From assembly GCF_001742145.1 (NCBI RefSeq), contig NZ_CP015749.1:4402001-4466000 (forward strand): a DNA stretch of 64,000 nt, in the 5' to 3' direction. Origin of the DNA: Pectobacterium parmentieri. Its GTDB lineage: Bacteria > Pseudomonadota > Gammaproteobacteria > Enterobacterales > Enterobacteriaceae. The translations under genes and the position numbers were made by a program. The notes below the pieces were generated by a model, which saw nothing but the letters and a program-made list of their open reading frames with translations, made no database searches and was not told where the DNA came from. Positions 1 through 7,439 of this stretch are shown here, piece by piece. Numbering within the stretch: the first letter of the stretch is position 1; each line of letters starts with the position of its first letter.

Positions 1-263
1 TTCTGATAACGCCGCATTAATTTATCAGCATATGTATGTTTCTTACTCCCCTGAACATGTCCCGACCCCGCCGAGCCATGACCATTATTAACTCCCCACC
101 TCTCAGCCTTCTCCCCAACTCGCTGCACAAATTCTTCATCTGTCAGTTCCGCTGCTGTCTTTCTGGATGCATCATTTTTCGCTAACCCTAAAGGATCGCA
201 AAATTCTAAAGGATTTGTGACATAACCCTGCGGCCTCAGACCACCATGTAAACCTATCGGGTC
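1..263 (-). CDS. Displaced Rhs toxin tip, partial (runs off window start)
   Basis: Reading the minus strand from 263 down to 1 gives an open frame starting at the Rhs DPIGL motif, then the usual linker and a second DPLGL motif ([10 protein letters not shown]), then a variable tip of about 65 residues that leaves the window. The variable part includes [17 protein letters not shown] and [14 protein letters not shown]. The two DP-x-GL motifs mark it as the C-terminal end of an Rhs protein; no Rhs core precedes it. Core homology stops exactly at the GACCCG that codes for DP, the same breakpoint seen at 7418 and 14143. The toxin activity cannot be assigned from the visible part. No start codon with a ribosome site is evident, so it is probably a silent donor tip. 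Confidence 0.7.
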
Positions 264-385
264 TTGTGCAACAATCCAAGCGTCTGGCGAGTCGTACTAT
301 CTGTTTCAGCCGTAAGTGACTTTCATCCAGTCGTCATAATGTCGTAAATCATCCATGCTACCGCCTATCCACGTGGTAGTTAATC

Positions 386-608
386 ATGGCTAAGGCACAT
401 TCTAAGTCAGGCGTCACCGTTAATAAAGCAGCCAAAACAGAGCGTTACTACACCGTGGGATACGCCCCGCATAATGGTAAATCCAACCCGCCCTCTGCCA
501 TCAACCTTAAAAGCCGCTGGCTGGAAGAGTCGGGCTTTATCACCGGGATGCCGTCACCGTCACGGTGGAAAGGGCAAGATTATTATTGAGACGCAGATTA
601 ATCTGTAG
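386..608 (+). pseudogene. symE-like toxin gene, frameshifted (copy A)
   Basis: The first 56 residues match the intact copies at 12895 and 19633 (MAKAHSKSG, then RYYTVGYAPHNGKSNPP and [16 protein letters not shown]), which resemble the E. coli SymE core (AbrB-like fold). Two single-base losses, near 551 and in the following 20 bases, shift the frame so the normal ending ([14 protein letters not shown]) is replaced and the frame closes at 589. The original stop is at 606-608. The upstream ribosome site is also changed (cgtggtag instead of cgaggtag). It is followed by the shared terminator and converges on an immunity gene. Confidence 0.7.
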
Positions 609-632
609 TGTCTGACCAGGCGATGAAATAAA

Positions 633-669
633 AAGCTGGAAGGATCGTGGGATCGCTTCTGGTTTTTTT
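633..669. terminator. Bidirectional terminator between symE copy A and immunity gene
   Basis: A hairpin with arms agctggaaggatcg and cgatcgcttctggtt-like is flanked by an A-run on the left and a T-run on the right, so it could end transcripts from both sides. It is the most diverged of six related copies. Confidence 0.6.
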
Positions 670-937
670 AAATAACGTAGTATTTTAGTCGAGAGCTAAT
701 AACATCTTTATCCATAGTCATAAGATGAGATAGCTTAATCATTATATTAAAAGACTCAGAGCTAATTAACTTCCTTTCTTCAATAACAACATCAATCGCT
801 GTCTCTAAAGCTAGCCCATATTCTCCGTAATCAATAAAATCCTTAATTTCAATTAATTCATTTAATGAAAAAACACCACCTAAGCTATTAATTAAATTAG
901 ATAGTTCCAACTCTATTTCTTGATAATCAGATTTCAT
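668..937 (-). CDS. MafI/CdiI-like immunity protein to EndoU tip
   Basis: An 89-residue, acidic, predicted all-helical protein (LNSLINSLGG-type leucine-rich helices). Its start codon overlaps the stop of the upstream Rhs EndoU tip in a TAATG arrangement, the usual layout of toxin-immunity pairs. Small helical proteins of the MafI/CdiI_4 type are the known partners of bacterial EndoU toxins in MafB and CdiA systems; the pairing here is inferred from that and from position. It presumably binds the toxin in the cytoplasm. The gene converges on symE copy A through a shared terminator. Confidence 0.65.
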   Translation of the reverse strand: MKSDYQEIELELSNLINSLGGVFSLNELIEIKDFIDYGEYGLALETAIDVVIEERKLISSESFNIMIKLSHLMTMDKDVISSRLKYYVI

Positions 938-2532
938 TAGCGTGGATTCCTTGGCACATTTGTTGGAAAGCCTGAAACGATATCGCCATTCTTTTCCTGA
1001 ATGACTCTTATATCTATTCCATCTCTAGTTCCATTGGTTACCAATCTTCCCCCACGACCTATTGTAGGCTCTAGTGAGGGATCTGTAGCTATATCAGATA
1101 TTTCATGCATAATTTTATCATCAGACCATCCTTGGGGAAATTCGCTCTTTCCTGGGATACCTGTACCAGGGCGATGCCCTCCGCCCGTAGCATCGCCATC
1201 GAGAATATGCTGGCGACGTTTAGGTGAGGCAAGATCTACAGTTTCAGGTTGATTCGGCTGTTCACATGTAGATTCAGCCAACCCCAGCGGATCAATCCAA
1301 GTGAGAGGGTTATGTATATATGCTTGAGGTCGGATACCACCCAATAACCCTATCGGGTCCGGCGATAAATACTGCCCGCTCTCTGCATCATAGTAACGAT
1401 GCCGGTTGTAGTAAAGCCCCGTTTCTGCATCGTACAACTGTCCCTGATAGCGCAGTTCACAGTACACTTCTTCGTTGGCCGCATCCCCCAGATAACGTCG
1501 GAGTGGGATAGGGCGTCTTTCTTCACGGTGTGCGCCCCACAGGCCCTGTTCGCCGCGCCAGTGAACGTCGCCTTCCTCGCTGCACAACTCTCTGGCGGTG
1601 CCTGCCTGGTCGGTGACGATGTTGTGCAACTGCGTGCCGCCGCCCTGCACCTCGACCTGTGCCAGTGGCCGGAAGCTGCCCGGCTCGTACACCCACTGTA
1701 CCTCCCGTGCCGCTGACCCGTCCGCCCGGTACTGCTGCTGGCCGATAAGCTGGTCACCGTCCCAGCGGTATGCCACCCGCGCTACCGCCTGCGCCGATGG
1801 GACCTGTCCCTCACGCACCTTGTTGATCCTGCGACCAAACGCATCATAACGATAGCGCCACCGTGCGCCGTCCGGCAGGCTCACCCGCACCAGCCGGTCC
1901 TGCACGTCCCAGTCAAAGTGGGTTTCCTTCGGCCTGAACCCCGGACGCGTTTCCCGTTTTATTGCCAGACGCCCGCAGTCGTCATACTGGTACTGCGTAT
2001 GGCCCCGTTCGACTACCCGGCCCGCGGCATCATACCGTGCCGATGCTTGCACTACCGCATCCTGCACTTTTAGTGTCTGAGCCAGACCCGGCGCTATCTG
2101 TGACACCTCGCACAGGTTCTGTTCGCTGTTGTAGCCAAACAGGCGAGCCTGACGGCGGCGTCCCTCGTCACGGCGCTCCGCCGTGACCTGACCGGCCCCG
2201 TTCAATCGGAAGGCCTGTTCACCCCAGTGGCTGTCGCTGATACCGGTCAGACGGTCCAGCACATCATACTGGTAGCGGCGCTCCAGCACGTCATTGACGC
2301 GGCCATCGGCCCCTTCCAGCGCCTGACGCTGTAGCAGCCCGGTCGGACTCCATTCATGGCGTAATGAAAACCCGCAGCCGTTGCTGCGCCGCTGCTCTTC
2401 GCCTGCCGCGGTATGGCTGAACTGCAATGGCTGGTGTGAACCGATACCCAATGATGACAGGCGTCCCGACTGCCAGGCAAGTTGCAGCGGCGCCAGAATA
2501 CCGTCGACCAGGGCACGCTGACCGCCGGCATA
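937..2532 (-). CDS. Displaced Rhs core fragment with EndoU nuclease tip
   Basis: About 530 codons nearly identical to the end of the intact Rhs (20583-25865): YD repeats, the Rhs core, DPIGLLGG and a second DPLGL motif, then a new tip. The tip carries [41 protein letters not shown] and [11 protein letters not shown], which fit the bacterial EndoU RNase family. Homology begins near 2532, where the sequence joins a symE fragment running the other way, so no genuine N-terminus is present; the first in-frame ATG-like start is at 2451. It is an orphan tip that could be expressed only after recombination into a full rhs gene or by leaky initiation. Immunity follows with a TAATG overlap. Confidence 0.8.
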   Translation of the reverse strand, partial: YAGGQRALVDGILAPLQLAWQSGRLSSLGIGSHQPLQFSHTAAGEEQRRSNGCGFSLRHEWSPTGLLQRQALEGADGRVNDVLERRYQYDVLDRLTGISDSHWGEQAFRLNGAGQVTAERRDEGRRRQARLFGYNSEQNLCEVSQIAPGLAQTLKVQDAVVQASARYDAAGRVVERGHTQYQYDDCGRLAIKRETRPGFRPKETHFDWDVQDRLVRVSLPDGARWRYRYDAFGRRINKVREGQVPSAQAVARVAYRWDGDQLIGQQQYRADGSAAREVQWVYEPGSFRPLAQVEVQGGGTQLHNIVTDQAGTARELCSEEGDVHWRGEQGLWGAHREERRPIPLRRYLGDAANEEVYCELRYQGQLYDAETGLYYNRHRYYDAESGQYLSPDPIGLLGGIRPQAYIHNPLTWIDPLGLAESTCEQPNQPETVDLASPKRRQHILDGDATGGGHRPGTGIPGKSEFPQGWSDDKIMHEISDIATDPSLEPTIGRGGRLVTNGTRDGIDIRVIQEKNGDIVSGFPTNVPRNPR

Positions 2533-2550
2533 ATTTTGATAATAATAAGT

Positions 2551-2728
2551 AAAAACATAACGTTATTACATCGTGGGATGCGCCGTGCACAATGGTAAAT
2601 CCAACCCGCCATCGGCGATTAACTTTAAAGGCCGCTGGCTGGAAGAGTCGGGTTTCATTACCGGAATGCCCGTCACCGTCACGGTGGAGCGCGGCAGAAT
2701 TATTATTGAGACGCAGATTAATCTGTAG
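2551..2728 (+). pseudogene. symE-like fragment, 5'-truncated (copy B)
   Basis: In-frame match to the last 58 or so residues of the intact symE copies ([17 protein letters not shown] through [13 protein letters not shown], stop at 2726). The first 16-17 codons and the start are missing because the sequence fuses to an antisense Rhs core fragment near 2532. A short AT-rich filler lies at the joint. It is followed by the shared terminator. Confidence 0.75.
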
Positions 2729-2742
2729 CGACTGACTAACAT

Positions 2743-2786
2743 ATAAAAAAAAGCCGGAAGGATCTTTGCGATCACTTCCGGTTTTT
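2743..2786. terminator. Bidirectional terminator between symE copy B and immunity gene
   Basis: An A-run, the stem ccggaaggatc / gatcacttccgg with a short loop, then a T-run. It serves convergent transcripts of symE B and the immunity gene at 2789. Confidence 0.7.
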
Positions 2787-2788
2787 AT

Positions 2789-3118
2789 TTATTTCTCTTC
2801 AATATTGTAATGGTTTTGATTTGACCACCATATAACTTTATACTTACCTATATAAGCATCTTTTTCTTTATAAAAAGCCATAACCTCTGATGGATACCAT
2901 CCATAACCAAATGCAAACAAGGCATCAATTTTAACTAAAGATTTAATGAGTTCTAATTTCTCACCTTCATCTTTTACAGTTTTGATCATGTACTGTTCAG
3001 AAGCCGAAAAGCCCATACCTTCCACTTCTTTCACTGAATCATCGCCTTTAACTCGGAGCTTTACTGTATTAGTTGCAATATCACTTACAACGATAGAGTT
3101 ATCAGGAATCACGTTCAT
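2789..3118 (-). CDS. Putative immunity protein of a degraded Rhs tip
   Basis: A 109-residue intact frame (starts MNVIPDNSIVVSD, contains YGWYPSEVMAFYKEKD) that I do not recognise. Its ATG overlaps the TGA of the upstream toxin-tip remnant (ATGA), which is the reason for calling it immunity. No signal peptide or membrane segment is visible, so a cytoplasmic partner is likely. The gene is open although the toxin upstream is broken, so it may persist as protection against kin carrying the intact toxin. Confidence 0.55.
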   Translation of the reverse strand: MNVIPDNSIVVSDIATNTVKLRVKGDDSVKEVEGMGFSASEQYMIKTVKDEGEKLELIKSLVKIDALFAFGYGWYPSEVMAFYKEKDAYIGKYKVIWWSNQNHYNIEEK

Positions 3119-3615
3119 AATACATTTACCCTTAACATAACTGGAGCTGATGTAGGAACAGAATTTATAACCATTTCGGGTGCTCCTCCAGGTAGATGCT
3201 GTCCTGGATTAAGGAAGAGTTCATTCCCACCTAATGGGCTTCGGGGCTGCATATTTGTTATCCCTTCTATTTTTCTGACATTAAATCCATCTTTCAAAGA
3301 GCCAGGGGCTAACCCCATATCTTTTTCGATTCTTTCCGACATAGATCTGGAAATAGAAGTTTCACTTCCTTGAACACCGTCAAAATATTTTAGTGAACCT
3401 TCTTTATCCGTGGCGATTCACAGGAAGTGTCAAATTAGCTCTTCTTACCTTGGTTTGCGTATATTTTCCCATCAAAGCTATTTACTGTGTCATGTTGAAT
3501 AGTCTTATCCAAGCCTCTACTTTTTAATAATTTCCTTGCAGAGTTTCGGCTTAATGGGACATTTATCTGAATGTGGTCCTTTCTTTTCTAAACCCAGCGG
3601 ATCATATTACTGGTT
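3115..3615 (-). pseudogene. Degraded Rhs toxin tip
   Basis: Reading from about 3612 downwards, the frame begins with the Rhs-type motif DPLGLEKKGPHSDK, shifts frame after about 14 codons (continuing as VPLSRNSARKLLKSRGLDK), meets stops near 3440, and resumes as EGSLKYFDGVQGSETS into a 75-residue open piece ending at 3115 (SERIEKDMGLAPGSLKDGF, PGQHLPGGAPEMVI). The upstream DPIGL and Rhs core are missing. The toxin family is not recognised. Because several separate breaks are needed to read it, it is an inactive remnant. Confidence 0.65.
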
Positions 3616-3684
3616 TTGCTCATATCGTCTTAAAGCTACCGTGTCATAGTTCATACCCAAGGCTGCCACATCTATAGACAGAAA

Positions 3685-4170
3685 CTAACAAACTAATATT
3701 AATCCCTTAAGGTCTACGGAGAAATTTTCAGGCCAAATAGTTTTTTTGTCATAAAGCGCTTTGTCAAAGCTAGCACTATCAATGCGTTCTACACCACAAA
3801 AATTAGCCCCTCTTAAATCAGCGCCATTAAATTCGACACCAAATACATCTGCTTGGGATAAATTAGCGTTCCTCATATCCGCTTTAAAAAAGCAAGCGCC
3901 TGATAGTCTAGATGAGGAAAAATCAGAATTTGTTAATACTGAATATTTCAGATAGGCATTCATTAATAACGCTTCAATAAAAACGGCTTTATTTAAATAA
4001 CATCGGGAAAGTTCTGCGCTTCGTAGATTAGTTTTTATGAAGCTGGCCTTATATAGGGAAAGCCCATCGAATATAGCTGCGTGTAATTGTTCTTCATCGA
4101 AATTAACCCTATCCAAGCTATCAAGGTTAAACTCTCGTATTTCGTTTGTTTTAAATTTAATAGTTATCAT
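3685..4170 (-). CDS. Pentapeptide-repeat putative immunity protein
   Basis: A 161-residue protein with repeated A(N/D)Lxx-type units from about residue 45 to 135 (TNLRSAELS, ADMRNANLSQADVFG, GADLRGANFCG), typical of the right-handed quadrilateral beta-helix of pentapeptide-repeat proteins. Its ATG overlaps the stop of the upstream Rhs tip (TAATG), making it the likely immunity protein for that tip. Other members of the fold mimic DNA or protect gyrase, so DNA mimicry against a DNA-acting toxin is possible but only inferred. Confidence 0.75.
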   Translation of the reverse strand: MITIKFKTNEIREFNLDSLDRVNFDEEQLHAAIFDGLSLYKASFIKTNLRSAELSRCYLNKAVFIEALLMNAYLKYSVLTNSDFSSSRLSGACFFKADMRNANLSQADVFGVEFNGADLRGANFCGVERIDSASFDKALYDKKTIWPENFSVDLKGLILVC

Positions 4171-4836
4171 TAATAGTTACCCCAATCAAAATCATCTACT
4201 ATAGTTGATGACATTGGTTTTATGTCAGGTAGTTTGCTTGGTGGCAAAGTGCCGGGTGACATTTCTGGCATTTTCCCTACAACCTTACCTGCAATATATC
4301 GATGATTCCCCTCAACGACAATATTACCATCAACTTTTATTGGCGGAGCTATATCACCTTTAAGCAATCGGTCTACATAACGTTGAATAGCCGGGAGAGA
4401 AACACTGCCTTGCAGTGTCTGCATGGTGTCGCCTTTCAATGAGTCACGAATTATATCAGGTGTTACATCTGCACCACTATTGACTTTGCACAACCCAAGC
4501 GGATCAATCCAGCTTAACGGATTTGGAACGTAACTATAGAGATTAATACCTCCATTTAGCCCTATCGGGTCCGGCGATAAATACTGTCCGCTCTCTGCAT
4601 CATAGTAACGATGCCGGTTGTAGTAAAGCCCCGTTTCTGCATCGTACAACTGTCCCTGATAGCGCAGTTCACAGTACACTTCTTCGTTGGCCGCATCCCC
4701 CAGATAACGTCGGAGTGGGATAGGGCGTCTTTCTTCACGGTGTGCGCCCCACAGGCCCTGTTCGCCGCGCCAGTGAACGTCACCTTCTTCGCTGCACAGC
4801 TCTCTGGCGGTGCCTGTCAGGTCGGCGACGATGTCG
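4170..4836 (-). CDS. Displaced Rhs core fragment with ParB-like tip
   Basis: A short Rhs core (from [15 protein letters not shown] through YLSPDPIGL) followed by [11 protein letters not shown] and a tip of about 100 residues. The tip contains [29 protein letters not shown] and [12 protein letters not shown]. The pattern of a substrate-binding strand plus GNHRY resembles the ParB/sulfiredoxin fold found in several polymorphic toxins; this assignment is tentative. The open frame runs on to 5129 only because it reads antisense through a broken symE, so the true rhs part starts near 4836 and has no start codon. Immunity (3685-4170) follows directly. Confidence 0.7.
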
Positions 4837-4837
4837 T

Positions 4838-5118
4838 TTCTAGGCCAGGCATTACCGTTAATAAAGCAGGCAAAATAGAGCCTTACTACACCGAGGGATA
4901 CGCTCCGCACAAACCTGTGGTAAACAGGTTTGAACAGCGTTAGCTGGCCCGCAGGGCGAGTCTCAAAATGAGACGAGTAAAATGGTAAATCCAACCCGCC
5001 CTCTGCCATCAACCTTAAAGGCCGCTGGCTGGAGGAGTCGGGCTTTATCACCGGGATGCCCGTCACCGTCACGGTGGAGCGCGGCAGGATTATTATTGAG
5101 ACGCAGATTAATTTGTAG
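4838..5118 (+). pseudogene. symE-like pseudogene with palindromic insertion (copy C)
   Basis: The start codon and first codons are lost at the fusion with antisense Rhs core; the remnant reads [20 protein letters not shown], is then interrupted at 4910 by a 71-bp insertion that brings a stop (FEQR-stop at 4943), and resumes as [19 protein letters not shown] to the usual end at 5118. It shares both the fusion point and the insertion with copy D, so the two are descendants of one broken gene. Confidence 0.75.
4910..4980. repeat. 71-bp palindromic insertion inside symE copy C
   Basis: Absent from intact symE copies. It contains aaacctgtg-g-taaacaggttt-like inverted arms, then gcccgcagggc and tctcaaaatgaga, each able to fold. 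It looks like a small REP/MITE-type intergenic repeat. The same element sits at the same codon in copy D. Confidence 0.65.
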
Positions 5119-5144
5119 CGGCTGACCAACAGCTAAAAATAAAT

Positions 5145-5180
5145 AAGCCGGAAGGATCGTAGCGATCACTTCCGGCTTCT
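5145..5180. terminator. Bidirectional terminator between symE copy C and immunity gene
   Basis: Stem agccggaaggatcg / cgatcacttccggct, flanked by A-rich and T-containing sides; one of six related copies at the convergence points. Confidence 0.7.
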
Positions 5181-5184
5181 TATA

Positions 5185-5550
5185 TCACTCATATTTCAGC
5201 TCAAGACTTCCAACAATGTCAAAAACATGATCATATGTACTTAATATTACTCTTTTTCTATTTTTTTTATACTTCCCATCGACCTCATCAAAACTGGAAA
5301 GCGTGTATTTCTCATAAGGAAAATCATCTATTTTATATATAGATACATTTTCTACATCACTGAAACAAAACTCAATACACACGTCGGGAGCATCTTTAAT
5401 TGAGGGAATACAACCGCGCAAAGAAAGTGAGGTTTTGATATTCACCATCATAGGTGCAAGTTGAATAGAGTAATCCCTAATAATTAAGGCATCTCTTGAG
5501 AAAATACGACCGTATTTTGTATCCAACTCTTTAATTTTTAAATCAGTCAT
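5185..5550 (-). CDS. Putative immunity protein (unrecognised family)
   Basis: A 121-residue cytoplasmic-looking protein ([35 protein letters not shown]). No known motif is recognised. It overlaps the stop of the upstream Rhs tip in a TAATG arrangement, so translational coupling and an immunity role are inferred. It is AT-rich relative to the Rhs core, as is usual for exchangeable tip-immunity DNA. Confidence 0.6.
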   Translation of the reverse strand: MTDLKIKELDTKYGRIFSRDALIIRDYSIQLAPMMVNIKTSLSLRGCIPSIKDAPDVCIEFCFSDVENVSIYKIDDFPYEKYTLSSFDEVDGKYKKNRKRVILSTYDHVFDIVGSLELKYE

Positions 5551-6283
5551 TATCCGCAGCCCTTCCTTACCGCAATACCTTTCCCACCTGTTTCTGTGGA
5601 AAAACGTTTATTTAGATTTATCTCTGCCAACTCTTCAGGAGTTGCCCACCTAGAAGGCATTTTTGAAATACCAGCTTCTTTTGCAGCGTACAATCTTCGG
5701 TTATCCAAACTAAATACCGAATCTTTATGAGCCCCTTGGGACATTAATCTTTCTTGGACATTAGTCGGTAAATCACGCATTCTGACTTTTCTAATAGGCT
5801 CAACTTCATTTATATAGGATGGGTTATTTTTCAACCTATGTACTAATTCATTTATTGAACCACCATCCGAAAATGAGCCAGCAATACTGTCCTGAGAAAA
5901 AAGAATAGTTTTTGGACTAATTAAAGATAATCCAAAGGGATCGCACCATTCCAGCGGATTATGCACATAAGCCTGCGGTCTATTTCCACCAAGTAAACCT
6001 ATCGGGTCCGGCGATAAATACTGCCCGCTCTCTGCATCATAGTAACGATGCCGGTTGTAGTAAAGCCCCGTTTCTGCATCGTACAACTGTCCCTGATAGC
6101 GCAGTTCACAGTACACTTCTTCGTTTGCCGCATCCCCCAGATAACGTCGGAGTGGGATAGGGCGTCTTTCTTCACGGTGTGCGCCCCATAGACCCTGTTC
6201 ACCGCGCCAGTGGATTTCGCCTTCCTCGCTGCACAGCTCTCTGGCGGTGCCTGCCAGGTCGGTGACGATGTCGTTTCTAAGTC
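5550..6283 (-). CDS. Displaced Rhs core fragment with unknown toxin tip
   Basis: The Rhs core from about [13 protein letters not shown] to [12 protein letters not shown] is followed by [11 protein letters not shown] and a tip of about 120 residues. The tip reads [20 protein letters not shown], then [37 protein letters not shown] and [20 protein letters not shown]. The section from FSQDSI to AAKEAG resembles a deaminase- or ParB-like layout found in other polymorphic toxins, but I do not assign a family. The only usable start in frame is GTG at 6116, inside the core; upstream it joins antisense symE copy D near 6283. It is an orphan tip. Confidence 0.7.
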
Positions 6284-6555
6284 AGGCGTCACCGTTAATA
6301 AAGCAGGAAAAATAGAGCGTTACTACACCGTGGTATACGCACCGCACAAACCTGTTGTAAACAGGTTTGAACAGAGTTAGCTGGCCCGCAGGGCGAGTCT
6401 CAAAATGAGACGAGTAAAATGGCAAGTCCAACCCGCCCTCTGCCATCAACCTCAAAGGCCGCTGGCTGGAAGAGTCGGGCTTTATCACCGGGATGCCCGT
6501 CACCGTCACGGTGGAGCGCGGCAGGATTATTATTGAGACGCAGATTAATTTATAG
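6275..6555 (+). pseudogene. symE-like pseudogene with palindromic insertion (copy D)
   Basis: The start is lost at the fusion with antisense Rhs core (same joint as copy C). It reads [24 protein letters not shown], meets the 71-bp insertion and stops (FEQS-stop), then continues as [19 protein letters not shown] to a stop at 6553. Inactive by both defects. Confidence 0.75.
6346..6416. repeat. 71-bp palindromic insertion inside symE copy D
   Basis: Nearly identical to 4910-4980 and at the same codon. The perfect inverted arms aaacctgtt / aacaggttt begin at 6347, followed by gcccgcagggc and tctcaaaatgagac. It was present before the copy C/D module was duplicated. Confidence 0.65.
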
Positions 6556-6581
6556 CGGATAACCAACTACTAAAAATAAAA

Positions 6582-6619
6582 TAGCCGGAAGGATCGTGAG
6601 ATCACCTCCGGCTTTTATT
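6582..6619. terminator. Bidirectional terminator between symE copy D and immunity gene
   Basis: Stem agccggaaggatcg / gatcacctccggct with flanking A-rich and T-rich runs; copy of the shared convergence-point terminator. Confidence 0.7.
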
Positions 6620-6634
6620 ACTGGTTAAAACAGA

Positions 6635-6958
6635 TCACTTCCTGAATATCCATTTCCAACCGCTTTCCTTAACTTCATCAATTGAAGCTTTAAAACATTT
6701 ATCGGCCTTGTCACCTATTATAATCTTCCCTTGAAAATCATAATTACAACAAACACATCTGAAATTAGTTCCATTACTCATGATTAGTAAATTACTAGAA
6801 TCTGGAAATATGGTATCAACCTCATAGTCTATTAGATAAATTTTATTGCATGACGGACATTTAAATATAGAAAAATCCTCATCCCCATATGAGTGCCTAC
6901 CTAGAGCACATATTATTTTATCTTCATCTATACAAGAGTCGTTGAAATATTCAATCAT
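6635..6958 (-). CDS. Putative zinc-ribbon immunity protein
   Basis: A 107-residue protein with two cysteine pairs, CPSC near residue 34 and CVCC near residue 69, spaced as a zinc ribbon. No family is recognised beyond that. It starts 10 bp after the upstream Rhs tip stop and is therefore the likely immunity partner of that tip. No secretion signal is visible. It converges on the symE D terminator. Confidence 0.6.
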   Translation of the reverse strand: MIEYFNDSCIDEDKIICALGRHSYGDEDFSIFKCPSCNKIYLIDYEVDTIFPDSSNLLIMSNGTNFRCVCCNYDFQGKIIIGDKADKCFKASIDEVKESGWKWIFRK

Positions 6959-6968
6959 ATAAACACCA

Positions 6969-7439
6969 TTAAAAAGGGAATGCAGTCACAACCCGATTAG
7001 TACCAGGCTCAACAACAATTCTTATATTATCTAGTATCGGATTTCCTGCTGCGGCACCTTTTACCCCTCCGGCTATTCCTGCATTTGGATAAGGGATATC
7101 ATAAATCCAATTTCCATTACCCGGATCTTCAATATAAGGTGATATCCCTTTTTTCTTCGCGATATTCCAAGCATCTTCTACTTGGTCTAGTGACGTTTCT
7201 GAGAAAACAGAATGTACCGCTCTATTAGGCATATCCACATCATGTCTCATAACGTGATCTAAAGCATCTTCGCCTTTATGATTTATGCGACTCCAATCTA
7301 AATCACCTTCAGGCAAATGACCAGTACACTTTCTAACCAACCCAAGCGGATCAACCCATTCCAGCGGATTATGCACGTAGGCTTGAGGTCGGATACCACC
7401 CAGCAACCCTATCGGGTCATAGGGACAACTCCGGTGCAA
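6969..7439 (-). CDS. Displaced Rhs toxin tip, probable BECR-fold RNase
   Basis: A 156-codon frame beginning with a TTG in non-Rhs sequence (MHRSCPY), then [19 protein letters not shown] and a tip of about 100 residues. The tip has GEDALDHVMRHDVDMPNRAV, a central DAW..A helix and an ending RIVVEPGTNRVVTAFPF. The His-rich first helix and the final (V)T(A)FP strand are features of BECR-fold RNases (EndoU/colicin D/E5-like); this is a fold-level guess. The Rhs core is absent: the junction is exactly at the codons for DPIGL, next to the integrative element. No ribosome site is seen before the TTG. Confidence 0.7.
   Translation of the reverse strand: MHRSCPYDPIGLLGGIRPQAYVHNPLEWVDPLGLVRKCTGHLPEGDLDWSRINHKGEDALDHVMRHDVDMPNRAVHSVFSETSLDQVEDAWNIAKKKGISPYIEDPGNGNWIYDIPYPNAGIAGGVKGAAAGNPILDNIRIVVEPGTNRVVTAFPF
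7407..7424. other. Putative recombination core (att) at the DPIGL codons, copy 1
   Basis: CCCTAT-cgggtc-ATAGGG: perfect 6-bp inverted arms around a 6-bp spacer. The left arm and spacer belong to the Rhs DPIGL coding sequence; the right arm belongs to the element carrying the integrase at 8343. The layout matches the core sites of tyrosine recombinases. The same 18 bp recur at 14132, and the left arm plus spacer (cctatcgggtc) lie in the intact rhs at 20999. Confidence 0.55.

Noticed and set aside
4836-5129. N-terminal extension of the displaced Rhs fragment (start at 5129)
   Set aside because: It is the antisense reading of broken symE copy C; the same false extension type is seen at other joints.
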